This document shows, one piece after another, positions 1-8,170 of a stretch of DNA of 64,000 nucleotides. The position numbers and the translations under genes are program-made. The notes under the pieces were generated by a model that saw only the letters and a list, made by a program, of their open reading frames with translations, searched no databases and was not told the origin of the DNA. Origin of the DNA: Allosphingosinicella indica (lineage in GTDB: Bacteria > Pseudomonadota > Alphaproteobacteria > Sphingomonadales > Sphingomonadaceae); NCBI RefSeq assembly GCF_900177405.1, contig NZ_LT840185.1, forward strand, positions 1,107,501-1,171,500. Reading direction: 5' to 3'. Position 1 is the first letter of the stretch, and every line of letters begins with the position of its first letter.

Positions 1-498
1 AAGGCGAACCTGCCGACGCGGATCAGCTTCGCCGTCACCTCCAAGATCGATTCGCGCACGATCCTGGGCGAGCAGGGCGCCGAGCAGCTCCTCGGCAAGG
101 GCGACATGCTCTACATGCCTGGCGGCAAGCAGATCGCACGCGTCCACGGCCCGTTCGTCTCCGACGAGGAGGTGCGCGCCGTCGCCGAACATTGGCGCGG
201 CCAGGGCCATCCCGAATATGTGATGGCGGTGACCGAGGAGCCGGAGGACGGCGGCTATATGTTCGAAGGCCAGCCGGTCGGCGACGACGACCCCGAGGCG
301 CAGCTCTACCGCAAGGCCGTGCAGACCGTGGCGGAGAGCCAGAAGGCGTCCACTTCCTACCTCCAGCGCCAGCTCCGCGTCGGCTACAACAATGCCGCGC
401 GGCTGATCGAGCGGATGGAGAAAGAAGGCAAGGTCAGCGCCCCCGACCACGTCGGCCGCCGCGAAGTGCTGATCGACCCCGAGGGACATCCGATCTGA
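1..498 (+). CDS. ftsK: FtsK/SpoIIIE DNA translocase, C-terminal end (partial)
   Basis: Only the last 165 residues are in the window; the reading frame is open from base 1. The visible part is the tail of the RecA-like motor (a segment reading RISFAVTSKIDSRTIL, then GADxLLGxGDMLY-like residues), an acidic linker, and a C-terminal winged helix of the FtsK gamma type (about residues 100-160, containing STSYLQRQLRVGYNNAARL). In FtsK the gamma domain reads KOPS sequences so that the septal motor pumps chromosome ends toward dif and activates XerD. The N-terminal membrane domain lies outside the window. Family assignment is firm; the strand and end are read directly. Confidence 0.95.
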   Translation, partial: KANLPTRISFAVTSKIDSRTILGEQGAEQLLGKGDMLYMPGGKQIARVHGPFVSDEEVRAVAEHWRGQGHPEYVMAVTEEPEDGGYMFEGQPVGDDDPEAQLYRKAVQTVAESQKASTSYLQRQLRVGYNNAARLIERMEKEGKVSAPDHVGRREVLIDPEGHPI

Positions 499-523
499 AC
501 CCCGCGGAACCGTGGGGGTTCAG
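495..523 (+). terminator. Hairpin at the ftsK stop codon
   Basis: Perfect 9-bp arms CTGAACCCC (495-503) and GGGGTTCAG (515-523) overlap the ftsK stop codon. There is no T-run after the stem, so it may act as a 3'-end stabiliser or Rho-associated end rather than an intrinsic terminator. Confidence 0.4.
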
Positions 524-577
524 TGGGCATTCAACCCGGATTGCTAGACACGCCCCCGTAACAGTTCGGAGACGATG

Positions 578-1201
578 ATGACGCGCAGCGTTTCGCGCAC
601 CCTTTTCCTGGCCGCCGCAGCGGCGGTGCTGAGCGTGCCCGTCGCGGCGCAGCAGACGTCGCCGCTGGCGCAGGCGCAGGGCCATCTGAAGGCGGTCGAT
701 ACGATGACCGCCGATTTCGCGCAGACCGGCCGCAACGGCCGCACGCTGACTGGCACCATCACCATGAAGCGGCCGGGCCGCGTCCGCTTCGAATATGCCA
801 AGGGCATCCCGATGCTGATCGTCGGTGACGGCAAGGCGCTGACCTTCATCGATTATGAGGTGAAGCAGGTGTCGCGCTGGCCGATCGGCACCTCGCCGCT
901 CTCGGTGCTGCTCAACCCCGACAAGGATCTGCGCGGCGTCGCCAAGGTGACGCGCAACGACAGCCAGGTGCTTCTGGTCGAGGCGAAGGACCGTCAGCGG
1001 CCCGAATTCGGAACCATTACCATCGCTTTCGCCAAGGTGCCGAGCGCGCCGCAGGGGCTGATGCTGCAGGGCTGGACGACGATCGACGCGCAGAACAATC
1101 GCTCGACGATCAAGCTCACCAACCAGCGATTCAACGTCGCAGTGGCCGATTCCGCCTTCCGCTGGACCGACCCGCGGCCCAACCGTGGCCCGCGCGGCTG
1201 A
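578..1201 (+). CDS. lolA: LolA-family outer-membrane lipoprotein carrier protein
   Basis: About 207 residues. An N-terminal signal peptide (hydrophobic stretch LFLAAAAAVLSVPVAAQ) is followed by a LolA-like fold: the start VDTMTADFAQTGRNGRTLTGT matches the family pattern of an early beta-strand with a FxQ motif, followed by PGRVRFEY. LolA carries lipoproteins across the periplasm from LolCDE to LolB. Two adjacent ATGs exist at 575 and 578; I prefer 578 because GGAG at 568-571 is then six bases away. ftsK followed by lolA is a common order in proteobacteria, which supports the call. The end at 1201 is certain; the start could be 575. Confidence 0.85.
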   Translation: MTRSVSRTLFLAAAAAVLSVPVAAQQTSPLAQAQGHLKAVDTMTADFAQTGRNGRTLTGTITMKRPGRVRFEYAKGIPMLIVGDGKALTFIDYEVKQVSRWPIGTSPLSVLLNPDKDLRGVAKVTRNDSQVLLVEAKDRQRPEFGTITIAFAKVPSAPQGLMLQGWTTIDAQNNRSTIKLTNQRFNVAVADSAFRWTDPRPNRGPRG

Positions 1202-1425
1202 TTTTTCGGTTTCTGAACGAAATTGTTAACGCCATTCATCGGCGCGACAGGAAAATGGGCCTAATAGGAGGGCTGCAATTGCAGGGCTTGTAACCGGGTT
1301 TTCCCCCTGTTTCCCGACCGGGCTCCTGCAATTGACCTCGCGTAGCAAACGCTAGGTTGGCCCTCGCTCCACGCCCCCGGAGCGGGGGCCTTACCTTTTT
1401 GGGGCCGCGCGGCTACATCGCCCCC
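1202..1425. other. Intergenic region lolA-xthA, palindromes only
   Basis: No convincing gene. It holds a 12-bp palindrome CTGCAATTGCAG at about 1274-1285 whose half (TCCTGCAATTG) recurs near 1325, and a terminator-like stem described separately. A TTG-initiated extension of xthA through this region is possible in frame but is not conserved-looking. Confidence 0.4.
1373..1400 (+). terminator. Intrinsic terminator-like hairpin just upstream of xthA
   Basis: Arms GCCCCCG (1373-1379) and CGGGGGC (1383-1389) with a 3-base loop, followed by CTTACC and TTTTT (1396-1400). It ends 26 bases before the xthA ATG, so it could end transcription from lolA or attenuate xthA. Confidence 0.45.
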
Positions 1426-2235
1426 ATGTCCCGCCCCGATCCGCAATCCAACCTGAAGATCGCATCCTGGAACATAAATTCGGTGCGCGCGCGCGCCGGG
1501 ATCGTCGAGCAATTCCTTCGCACCGAGCAGCCCGACATCCTATGCCTCCAGGAAACGAAGGTGATGGACGACGCCTTCCCGCGCGATCTGTTCCAGCGGC
1601 TCGGCTACAAGCACATGGTGCTGTGCGGGCAGCGGATGCACCACGGCGTCGCGATCCTTAGCCGCCTACCGCTCGCCAATGTCGACAAGCATGACTGGCA
1701 GGCGAATGGCGAGGCGCGACATGTCGGCGTCGATCTCGAATGCGGGATCCGGCTGGAAAATGTCTATATCCCCGCCGGCGGCGACATCCCCGATCGCGCG
1801 CTCAACCCCAAGTTCGGCCAAAAGCTCGACTTCCTCGAACGGATGACGCGCTGGTCGGAGACGACAAAGCGGCCGACCATCATGGTCGGCGATTTCAACG
1901 TCGCGCCGCTCGAATGCGATGTCTGGAGCCACAAGGCGCTGATCAACGTCGTCAGTCACACGCCTGTCGAGGTCGCGGCGCTGACCGGGCTGCAGCAGAG
2001 CAACGAATGGGTCGATCTCGGCCGCCACTTCCACCCCGCGCCAGGGCGGCTTCACACCTGGTGGAGCTATCGCTCGCCCGACTGGACGCGCAACGATCGC
2101 GGCCGCCGGCTCGATCATATGTGGGCGACCAAGGATGTCGCCGCGACTGCGGTGCGCCATGCCGTCCATGAAAGCTGCCGGAGCTGGGAGCGGCCGTCCG
2201 ATCACATCCCGCTCGTCACCGAGTTCAACGTGTGA
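1426..2235 (+). CDS. xthA: Exodeoxyribonuclease III
   Basis: 269 residues, the usual size for ExoIII-type AP endonucleases of the endonuclease/exonuclease/phosphatase fold. Visible motifs: [13 protein letters not shown] at 11-23, LQETKV with the metal-binding Glu43, GDFNVAP, and the C-terminal SDHIPLV with the catalytic Asp-His pair. The enzyme cuts DNA 5' of abasic sites and removes 3' blocks in base-excision repair. I chose the ATG at 1426; an in-frame TTG at 1357 would add 23 residues with no family similarity and would run through a terminator-like hairpin. The stop codon overlaps the GTG start of ribA (GTGA), implying translational coupling. Confidence 0.93.
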   Translation: MSRPDPQSNLKIASWNINSVRARAGIVEQFLRTEQPDILCLQETKVMDDAFPRDLFQRLGYKHMVLCGQRMHHGVAILSRLPLANVDKHDWQANGEARHVGVDLECGIRLENVYIPAGGDIPDRALNPKFGQKLDFLERMTRWSETTKRPTIMVGDFNVAPLECDVWSHKALINVVSHTPVEVAALTGLQQSNEWVDLGRHFHPAPGRLHTWWSYRSPDWTRNDRGRRLDHMWATKDVAATAVRHAVHESCRSWERPSDHIPLVTEFNV

Positions 2236-3269
2236 GCGATCCGCGCGCCGTCGCCCGCGCGGTCGATGCGCTGCGGCGCGGCTGGCCCGTGGCGGTGGAC
2301 GGGCTCTCCGTGCTGGCGATCGAGACGGCCGACGACGGCGGCCTCGCATCCTTCGATGCCGAGACGCCGGCCGATCTCCTCATCTCGGGCAATCGCGCGG
2401 CGACGCTGAAGCTGGCCAACCAGCGGGAGGGGACGCCGACCGGCCCGGTGCGGATCGCGCGTGCGCCGTGGATCGACCTCGCCGCCGCGACCGCGATCGC
2501 CGATCCGCAGCGCGACCTTGCAACGCCGCTCAAGGGTCCATTCCGCACGATGCCCGCCGCCCCGGAATCGAACGCGGCGCTTCGCCTCGCCCGGCTTGCG
2601 GGGCTGCTGCCAGCGCTGTTCGTCGGCGGCGCCGGCAGCGAGGCGGCAGTCGGGGCCGATGACGTCATGGCGTATCGTGAGGCGGATCATCTGCGCATCG
2701 CCTCGCGCGCGCGCCTCCCCGTCGCGGTGGCGGAGACGGCGGAGATCGTCGCTTTCCGCTCGGTCGGCGATGCGGCCGAACATGTCGCGCTGCTGATCGG
2801 ATCGCCAAGCGGCTCTCCGCCGCTCGTCCGCCTGCACAGCGAGTGCCTCACCGGCGACGCGCTCGGCAGTCTCAAATGCGATTGCGGGCCGCAGCTTCGC
2901 CACGCGCTCGCCGCGATGGCGGACGGCGGCTGGGGCATCCTCCTCTACCTCCGCCAGGAGGGGCGCGGCATCGGCCTGGTCAACAAGCTGCGCGCCTATG
3001 CGCTGCAGGATCAGGGGTTCGACACCGTCGACGCCAACCTCCGCCTGGGCTTCGGCGACGACGAGCGCGATTTCTCGGTCGCCGCCGCGATGCTCGGCCT
3101 GCTCGGTCAAAACCGCATCCGCCTACTCACCAACAACCCGCGCAAGGTGGCAGGTCTGGAAGCCGAAGGCATCGCGATCCCCGAACGCGTCCCCCTCGCC
3201 ATCCCGCCCAACCCGCACAACAGCGCCTATCTCGACGCCAAACGGCGAAAGAGCGGGCATCAGCTCTGA
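2232..3269 (+). CDS. ribA: GTP cyclohydrolase II with a degenerate N-terminal domain
   Basis: 345 residues starting at a GTG that overlaps the xthA stop. The C-terminal half (about 185-345) is a clear GTP cyclohydrolase II: zinc-site cysteines C205, C216 and C218 in [17 protein letters not shown], then [10 protein letters not shown] and the LTNNPRK motif. It opens GTP to start riboflavin synthesis. The N-terminal ~180 residues occupy the place of the DHBP synthase (RibB) domain of bifunctional RibBA proteins, but I cannot find the acidic metal and substrate motifs of that domain, so it is probably catalytically dead for that reaction. Confident for RibA activity; the role of the N-terminus is unknown. 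Confidence 0.88.
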   Translation: MSDPRAVARAVDALRRGWPVAVDGLSVLAIETADDGGLASFDAETPADLLISGNRAATLKLANQREGTPTGPVRIARAPWIDLAAATAIADPQRDLATPLKGPFRTMPAAPESNAALRLARLAGLLPALFVGGAGSEAAVGADDVMAYREADHLRIASRARLPVAVAETAEIVAFRSVGDAAEHVALLIGSPSGSPPLVRLHSECLTGDALGSLKCDCGPQLRHALAAMADGGWGILLYLRQEGRGIGLVNKLRAYALQDQGFDTVDANLRLGFGDDERDFSVAAAMLGLLGQNRIRLLTNNPRKVAGLEAEGIAIPERVPLAIPPNPHNSAYLDAKRRKSGHQL

Positions 3270-3345
3270 GTTCCCGGCGCACGCCGGGGCCCACTCTCGG
3301 CGTTATCCGGCGGCCGGGCTCCGGCTTTCGCCGGAGATCAGAAAG
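3270..3345. repeat. REP-like palindromic element overlapping a gene end
   Basis: The segment carries the CCGGCGxxxGCCGGxGxCC core seen in other repeats of this window (11750, 29229, 34218), in opposed copies. It fills the gap between the convergent ribA and HAD genes and continues into the last codons of the HAD gene. Confidence 0.55.
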
Positions 3346-3995
3346 GTCGCAACCTCATCGAAGCTGTGGGCGATTTGCTGGACGCCGAGAGAGCGGAGCA
3401 TGTCGGCGTGGTCGGGGGCGCAGTGGGTGCCTGCGCAGAGGCCCACCACCGTCGCGCCGGACGCGACCGCGCCTTTCGCGCCGACCGCCGAATCCTCGAT
3501 GATGAGGCAGCGCTCGATCGGAACGTCCATCGCCGCGGCGGCGTGAAGATAGATGTCGGGCGCGGGCTTGCCGTTGGCGACATGCTCGCGGCCGCTGAAG
3601 ATCATCGGCTCGAACGCGTCGCGGAGGCCGAGGTGATCGAGATGTGCGCGGATCCATGCGCTCGAGCTCGATGAGGCGATGGCGCGGGGGAGGTCAGCAG
3701 GCAGCGAACGCACAAAGGCGATCGCGCCCGCGACTTCGGTCAGCCCTTCCCTCATCGCGCGCTGGTCCTCCGCGTCCCGCGCCTCGGCGAAACCCGCGGG
3801 GAGCGGCGCATCAATCCAGCGCTCGACCGCCGCGACGAAGGCGTCGCCCGCGAGGCCGGTAAAGTGCCTGAGCGCATCCTCCACCCGCGTCGGATGCCCG
3901 GCTTCGGTGAGGAAGGCCGCCATCTGCGCGTTGCCGGCATATTCGCTTTCGAGCAGCACGCCGTCGAAGTCAAAAATCAAGCCTTCGAAGGTCAA
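3303..3995 (-). CDS. HAD-superfamily phosphatase (beta-phosphoglucomutase/phosphatase-like)
   Basis: 230 residues. The first motif FDFDGVL gives the nucleophile Asp9 and acid/base Asp11; a helical cap follows (about 18-85); motif II is SSSSSAWI, motif III lysine lies in NGKPAPDIY and motif IV in IIEDSAVG. The GKPAPD and ED pattern is that of small-sugar phosphatases of the PgmB/Gph-like subfamily; the substrate cannot be read. Start is TTG at 3995, chosen because DFDGVL must lie near the N-terminus and because the TTG overlaps the stop of the upstream yggS gene (ATTGA). The last about 10 residues (SGESRSPAAG) are encoded by a REP-like repeat, so the natural C-terminus has been replaced or extended. 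Confidence 0.85.
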   Translation of the reverse strand: MTFEGLIFDFDGVLLESEYAGNAQMAAFLTEAGHPTRVEDALRHFTGLAGDAFVAAVERWIDAPLPAGFAEARDAEDQRAMREGLTEVAGAIAFVRSLPADLPRAIASSSSSAWIRAHLDHLGLRDAFEPMIFSGREHVANGKPAPDIYLHAAAAMDVPIERCLIIEDSAVGAKGAVASGATVVGLCAGTHCAPDHADMLRSLGVQQIAHSFDEVATFLISGESRSPAAG

Positions 3996-4654
3996 TCGCG
4001 CGCTCCGAACAGAGCGGTGCCGACGCGGACGTGGGTGGCGCCGATCGCCACCGCGGTCTCGTAATCGGCCGACATGCCCATGCTGAGCCCGGCGACGCCA
4101 TGCCGCCGTGCGAGCTTGGCCATCAGCGCGAAGTAAGGCGCGGGCTCGACGTCGGCCGGGGGCAGGCACATCAGCCCGGCGACCGGCAGGCCGGCAGTGC
4201 GCGCCGCTTCGATCAGCGCCGGCAGATCGGCGACCGCGCAGCCGCCTTTCTGCGGCTCGTCACCGATATTCACCTGGAGGAAGCAATCCGTCCGCCGCCC
4301 CGCCTTGTCCATCGCCTTCGCCAGCGCCGCGACGAGCGACGGGCGATCGACCGAATGGATCGCGTCGAACAGCGCCACCGCCTCGTCCGCCTTGTTGGAC
4401 TGGAGCCGGCCGATGAGGTGGAGCCGGACATCGGGATGCGCAGCGCGAAGCTGCGGCCACTTCTCCGCCGCCTCCTGCACTCTATTCTCGCCGAACACGC
4501 GCTGGCCGGCGGCGATCAGCGGCGCGATCGCATCGGCGCCCTGCGTCTTCGAGACCGCGATCAGAGTCACGCCGGCCGGATCGCGCCCCGCCGTCTTCGC
4601 GGCGCGTGCGATCCGCGCCCGCACGTCCTCCAGCCTTGCCGATGCGTCATCCAT
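3992..4654 (-). CDS. yggS: YggS-family pyridoxal-phosphate homeostasis protein
   Basis: 220 residues from the ATG at 4654. It has the family's single-domain alanine-racemase-like barrel: PLP lysine K36 in IAVSKTQG, then FGENRVQEA, HLIGRLQSNK, VNIGDEPQKGG and SMGMSADYETA near the end with VRVGTALFG. The protein binds PLP and buffers vitamin B6 and amino-acid/keto-acid pools; no enzyme activity is established. An alternative ATG at 4678 would overlap the start of the divergent thiE-like gene, so 4654 is preferred. It is followed with overlap by the HAD phosphatase gene. Confidence 0.9.
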   Translation of the reverse strand: MDDASARLEDVRARIARAAKTAGRDPAGVTLIAVSKTQGADAIAPLIAAGQRVFGENRVQEAAEKWPQLRAAHPDVRLHLIGRLQSNKADEAVALFDAIHSVDRPSLVAALAKAMDKAGRRTDCFLQVNIGDEPQKGGCAVADLPALIEAARTAGLPVAGLMCLPPADVEPAPYFALMAKLARRHGVAGLSMGMSADYETAVAIGATHVRVGTALFGARD

Positions 4655-4676
4655 CGGCGCTGCTATAGAAAGCGTC

Positions 4677-5222
4677 ATGCCCCGCCGCCACCCTCTGCCG
4701 AAACGCTGGCTGATGACCGACGAACGGCTGGGCGGCGCTTTGCTCGAAATCGTCGCGAGCTTGCCGCCGGGCAGCGGCATCGTCTTCCGCCATTACAGCC
4801 TCGCGCCGGTCGAGAGACGCACGCTGTTCGATCGCGTCCGCGCCGCCGCGGGCGATGCCGTGCTGCTGCTTGCCGGGCCGGACGCGCTCGCCGCCGAATG
4901 GGGCGCGGACGGAAGTCACAATCGGGATAGCCAGCGGCGCGGCGAAGGATGGCGCAGCGCGCCGGTCCACGCGCTGGAAGATTTGCGCGCCGCTGAGGCG
5001 GCCGGTGCGGACTTCGTTTTCCTCTCCCCGCTGTTCGCAACGCGCTCGCATCCCGGCGCCGCTCCGCTAGGCCCCGAGCGTTTCGCTGAGATTGCGCGCG
5101 AGGCCGAACAGCCGGTTATCGCGCTCGGCGGGATGAACGAAGACCGGGGCCGCGAGGCGGAAGCGCTGGGGGCTTATGGCTGGGCGGGGATCGACGCGTT
5201 CGCGGCGCGGCCGATGCGGTGA
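4677..5222 (+). CDS. Thiamine-phosphate synthase family protein (ThiE/TenI-like)
   Basis: 181 residues, shorter than the roughly 210 of typical ThiE. The sequence shows a TIM-barrel of the thiamine-phosphate synthase superfamily: LWLMTDER-like start (residues 11-16), VFRHYSL, HALEDLRAAEAAGADFVFLSPLFATRSHP and the phosphate-loop region IALGGMNEDRGREA. ThiE joins the thiazole and pyrimidine moieties; TenI-like paralogues may act as thiazole tautomerases. The residues that would settle the choice are not decisive by eye. It is divergent from yggS, with starts 22 bases apart, and its 3' end overlaps the convergent ygjP-like gene by 49 bases. Confidence 0.72.
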   Translation: MPRRHPLPKRWLMTDERLGGALLEIVASLPPGSGIVFRHYSLAPVERRTLFDRVRAAAGDAVLLLAGPDALAAEWGADGSHNRDSQRRGEGWRSAPVHALEDLRAAEAAGADFVFLSPLFATRSHPGAAPLGPERFAEIAREAEQPVIALGGMNEDRGREAEALGAYGWAGIDAFAARPMR

Positions 5223-5884
5223 AGCCCGGCGCCATGCGCCTTGAGCCAGGCGCGCGCCTCGCGAGAATCGCCCTCGAACAGATCGGCGACGAGCGCGTGG
5301 AAGTCGGGCCCGTGATGCATATGTATGCGATGCGCCACTTCGTGGGCCACCGTCGCGCGGCGAACGCGATCGGGCATCAGAATCAACCGCCAGCTATAGC
5401 GGATCGCGCCCGATGAGGAGCAGCTTCCCCAACGCGAAACGGAATCGCCAACACCGACGCGGCTCACGGCCACGCCGGCCGCGCGCGCATAATCATGCGT
5501 TTCCTCGGTCAGCACCGCCAGTGCCTCGCGCTTCAGCCAGCGCAGCAGCCGCGCCTCCAGATTGTCGCGCGGACCGCTGACCGCGATGCGCCCGTCCGTC
5601 GCCGCGATCTTGCGCGATCGTCCCTCGCTCCAGTCGATGATGTGCGGCGTGCCGCGCAACGGGATATCGGTTCCCGGCGTCAGCGCGATCGCCGGTGGCA
5701 CGCGCGCCACCGCCGCGTCGATCCAGCCGCGCTGGCTGTCCGCCCAGGCCATCGCCCGCCGCGCCGAGACGCGACGCGGATAGGTGAGTACCACGCCGCC
5801 GGTGCGCGGATCGACGCTCAGCCGCATCACCCGCGCCCGCGCGCTCGGTCGCAGGACCAGATCAGAGTTCGCGGTCGACGACAT
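5174..5884 (-). CDS. YgjP-like (DUF45, M48-type) metallopeptidase
   Basis: 236 residues from ATG 5884. The zinc-binding HExxH motif is present as HEVAH, followed by RIHMHHGPDFHALV, which supplies the further ligand histidine typical of the YgjP/SprT-like group. Upstream lies the WGSCSSSGAIRYSWRLI motif diagnostic of DUF45. E. coli YgjP is reported to act on nucleotides or proteins in different studies, so the role is open. No signal peptide is seen, so it is cytoplasmic. It overlaps the end of the upstream YcgN-like gene by 23 bases and the end of convergent thiE by 49. Confidence 0.85.
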   Translation of the reverse strand: MSSTANSDLVLRPSARARVMRLSVDPRTGGVVLTYPRRVSARRAMAWADSQRGWIDAAVARVPPAIALTPGTDIPLRGTPHIIDWSEGRSRKIAATDGRIAVSGPRDNLEARLLRWLKREALAVLTEETHDYARAAGVAVSRVGVGDSVSRWGSCSSSGAIRYSWRLILMPDRVRRATVAHEVAHRIHMHHGPDFHALVADLFEGDSREARAWLKAHGAGLHRIGRAANASIPAQP

Positions 5885-6287
5885 GATCCTCGAGATCGCC
5901 GACATCGACCTCGCTCACCGTCCAGCCACGCACCGATTCGCCCGCGCGGTGCACCGCCTCGCGGTCGCCCGAGACGAGATAATGCCAATCGGGCAGCGGC
6001 TCGCCCGCCGCACGCAGGCGATAGGCGCAGGTCTTCGGCAGCCAATCGTAGGTGGAAAGCGTCGTGCGGGTCAGCGTGATACAGTCGGGGACGTGTGCCT
6101 TGCGGCGTCTGTAATCGCCACACTGCCCGCTCCGCCGGTCGAGCAGCTTGCACGCGACGTTGGTGGGGAAGACGTCGCCGGTGGTGTCGTCCTCCAGCTT
6201 GTGAAGGCAGCATTTGCCGCAGCCGTCGCACAGCGCCTCCCACTCGGCGCGGTCGAGCGATGCCAGCGGCTTTTCCCAGAAGTTCAT
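5862..6287 (-). CDS. YcgN/YkgJ family cysteine-cluster protein (UPF0260)
   Basis: 141 residues. The N-terminal WEALCDGCGKCCLHKLEDD and later CKLLDRRSGQCGDY and VPDC give the eight-cysteine pattern of this family, thought to bind Zn or an Fe-S cluster. The start ATG at 6287 overlaps the stop of the SCO1 gene upstream (ATGA), so the two are co-translated. Function in the cell is not known. Confidence 0.85.
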   Translation of the reverse strand: MNFWEKPLASLDRAEWEALCDGCGKCCLHKLEDDTTGDVFPTNVACKLLDRRSGQCGDYRRRKAHVPDCITLTRTTLSTYDWLPKTCAYRLRAAGEPLPDWHYLVSGDREAVHRAGESVRGWTVSEVDVGDLEDHVVDREL

Positions 6288-6880
6288 TCCACCCAGCGTT
6301 GCAGTTCGGCAGCCACCGCCCCCGGCCCCTTGTCGTGTGGCAGCATCGCGATCGGCTCGCCCTCCGGCCCCATCAGCAGCGCGATATTGGTGTGATCGAC
6401 GAGATAATCCTTCGCCGCCGGATCGCCCGATCGCGCGAAATAGACGCCGAATTCCTTGGCGCTCGCGGCGAGCTGCTCGGGCGTGCCGGTGAGGCCGATG
6501 AAGCGCGGGTGGAAATTTGCGACGAACTCCTTGATCACCGCCGGCGTGTCGCGCTCCGGATCGACCGAGATGAAGATCGGCTGCACCTTGGCGGCGCGCG
6601 CGGCGTCGGTCTTCTCGAACATCTTGAGGCCCTGCCCCAGCGCCTGCATGTCGACCGGGCAGACGTCCGGGCAATAGGTGTAGCCGAAATAGACGATGCG
6701 GTACTTGCCCTTGAAATCGCTGTCGCGGACGGTCTGCCCGTCCTGGTTGACCAGCGTAAACGGCCCGCCGACACGCGCGCCCTTCAGCGGCGGATCACCC
6801 CGCTCGGAAGCACCGGAGCAGGCGGAAAGCAGCAGCGCGAAGAGCAGCGCCAGCATGGCGAAGGGGCGATAATCGTTCAT
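6284..6880 (-). CDS. SCO1/SenC family copper chaperone, lipoprotein
   Basis: 198 residues from ATG 6880. A lipobox (LLFALLLSAC) marks it as a membrane-anchored periplasmic lipoprotein. The thioredoxin-like domain carries the copper site CPDVC and the distal histidine in YLVDHTNIALLM. SCO proteins deliver copper to the CuA centre of cytochrome c oxidase or act in periplasmic redox homeostasis. An ATG at 6895 would add five residues before the signal; 6880 places the positive residues correctly. It is the first gene of a minus-strand operon with the YcgN-like and YgjP-like genes. Confidence 0.9.
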   Translation of the reverse strand: MNDYRPFAMLALLFALLLSACSGASERGDPPLKGARVGGPFTLVNQDGQTVRDSDFKGKYRIVYFGYTYCPDVCPVDMQALGQGLKMFEKTDAARAAKVQPIFISVDPERDTPAVIKEFVANFHPRFIGLTGTPEQLAASAKEFGVYFARSGDPAAKDYLVDHTNIALLMGPEGEPIAMLPHDKGPGAVAAELQRWVE

Positions 6881-6905
6881 GGTGCCGCCAGCCATGCTTT
6901 GCTAG

Positions 6906-7550
6906 ATGCGCGGGATCAAGTCGCGATTGTTGGGGAAGTTCATCGTGAAGACCGGGTATTTCCGCGGCGCGCTCGCCGGCCTCCTGCTCGCGTCCGGGCT
7001 GATGCCCGCCGCCGTTTCGGCGCAAAGCTATTCGGACGGGTTCAAGTTCATCGAGGCGGTGAAGAAGCGCAAGGGCGAGGAGGCCGAATCACTCGTTCGC
7101 CAGCCCGGCTCCACCGTGCTCACCGCGCGCGACGGCAGCGGCAATGGCGCACTTCACCTGCTGGTGCGCGACAAGGATTATACCTGGACGTCGTTCATGC
7201 TCGGCAAGGGCGCCAATCCCAACATGCAGGACCGCGAAGGCAACACCGCGCTGGCGCTCGCCGCGCAGGTCGGCTGGGTCGACGGCGCGCAACTCCTGCT
7301 TTCCAACCGCGCCTCGGTCGACGGGCCCAACCAGCGCGGCGAGACGCCGCTGATCCTGGCGGTCCACAACCGCGATCTCGCGATGGTGCGGCTGCTGCTC
7401 GCCGCCGGCGCCAACCCCAAGCGCACCGACAGCATCGCGGGCTATTCGGCGATCGACTATGCCAAGCGCGACGGCCGCGCCGCGGCGATAGTCCGCGAGC
7501 TCGAATCGCCCGCGGCCAAGCCCAAGACTCAGGTCGGCCCGGTCTTCTGA
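6906..7550 (+). CDS. Exported ankyrin-repeat protein
   Basis: 214 residues. A long signal peptide ends near AAVSAQ (residue about 39). The mature part contains about four ankyrin repeats with the GNTALALAAQVGWVDGAQLLL, GETPLILAVHNRDLAMVRLLL and GYSAIDYAKRDGRAAAI signatures. It is probably a periplasmic binding or scaffold protein; no partner can be inferred. A GTG at 6945 is an alternative start nearer the hydrophobic core. It is divergent from the SCO1 gene and ends three bases before the convergent mmcB gene. Confidence 0.8.
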   Translation: MRGIKSRLLGKFIVKTGYFRGALAGLLLASGLMPAAVSAQSYSDGFKFIEAVKKRKGEEAESLVRQPGSTVLTARDGSGNGALHLLVRDKDYTWTSFMLGKGANPNMQDREGNTALALAAQVGWVDGAQLLLSNRASVDGPNQRGETPLILAVHNRDLAMVRLLLAAGANPKRTDSIAGYSAIDYAKRDGRAAAIVRELESPAAKPKTQVGPVF

Positions 7551-7553
7551 TTC

Positions 7554-8051
7554 TCAGTCGAGGCCGTCGAGCCCTGGATCGAGCACCCCCGCCATCCGCC
7601 GCGCGGCGCGGCGGGCGAAGCGCAATGTCTCCGCCTTGCGCCGCGCGGGCGCGAGCTTCCTGAGCGGCGCATCGCGGATCACCGCCGCGTCGTAGCGATC
7701 GGCGACGAGCAGCCCCGAAACCTCCGGCCCCAGCGCCGCGCCGTCGAAATCGGCAAGGCCGAACCCCGCCGGCACCGCCCAGAAGAAGCGGTCGCAATAA
7801 TCGAGATATTCGGGCCATTTGTGATCGCCCATAAGGTCCGCGCGCGAAACCTTGATCTCAACGATGGTGAGCAGCCCCTGGCCGCAGATCGCCATCATGT
7901 CCGCGCGCCGGCCGTTGGGCAGCGGCACCTCGCACAGCGCGTGGATATCCTGCCGGAAGAACAGCCGCGTCACCCCGCGCGCGACATCCCGCGCGATCGG
8001 CGGCTCGTCGGCGAAGCAATCGGGCGAAATGGCGTGGGGCTGGCTGGCCAT
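7554..8051 (-). CDS. mmcB: MmcB-family DNA repair protein
   Basis: 165 residues. The sequence resembles the alphaproteobacterial MmcB family: VTRLFFRQDIHALCEVPLPNGRRADM, then LLTIVEIKVSRADLMGDHKWPEYLDYCDRFFWAVP, a layout of a PD-(D/E)xK-like nuclease fold with Glu-x-Lys (EIK). In Caulobacter mmcB is a DNA-damage-induced gene needed for tolerance of mitomycin C. No LexA-box was confirmed upstream. The C-terminus is arginine-rich. The assignment rests on memory of the family. Confidence 0.75.
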   Translation of the reverse strand: MASQPHAISPDCFADEPPIARDVARGVTRLFFRQDIHALCEVPLPNGRRADMMAICGQGLLTIVEIKVSRADLMGDHKWPEYLDYCDRFFWAVPAGFGLADFDGAALGPEVSGLLVADRYDAAVIRDAPLRKLAPARRKAETLRFARRAARRMAGVLDPGLDGLD

Positions 8052-8080
8052 GCCGCTTCATAGAATGAAACGGGAACGAA

Positions 8081-8116
8081 CGAAAGCCGCCGCGGCAAGG
8101 CCGGCGACGGCTTTCG
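8081..8116 (-). terminator. Intrinsic terminator after sleB
   Basis: Perfect arms CGAAAGCCG (8081-8089) and CGGCTTTCG (8108-8116) around an 18-base GC-rich loop; on the minus strand the stem is followed by a T-rich stretch (TTCGTTCGTTCCCGTTT). It lies downstream of the minus-strand cell-wall hydrolase gene and before mmcB. Confidence 0.5.
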
Positions 8117-8170
8117 AGGTTGGAAACGGCCTTGGGGTGGGGGGAGGTCGGCCGCTTCCAGGGGGCTGGT

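Noticed and set aside
1357-1425. N-terminal extension of xthA from TTG 1357
   Set aside because: It runs through a terminator-like hairpin and adds residues unlike the ExoIII family; ATG 1426 gives the normal length.
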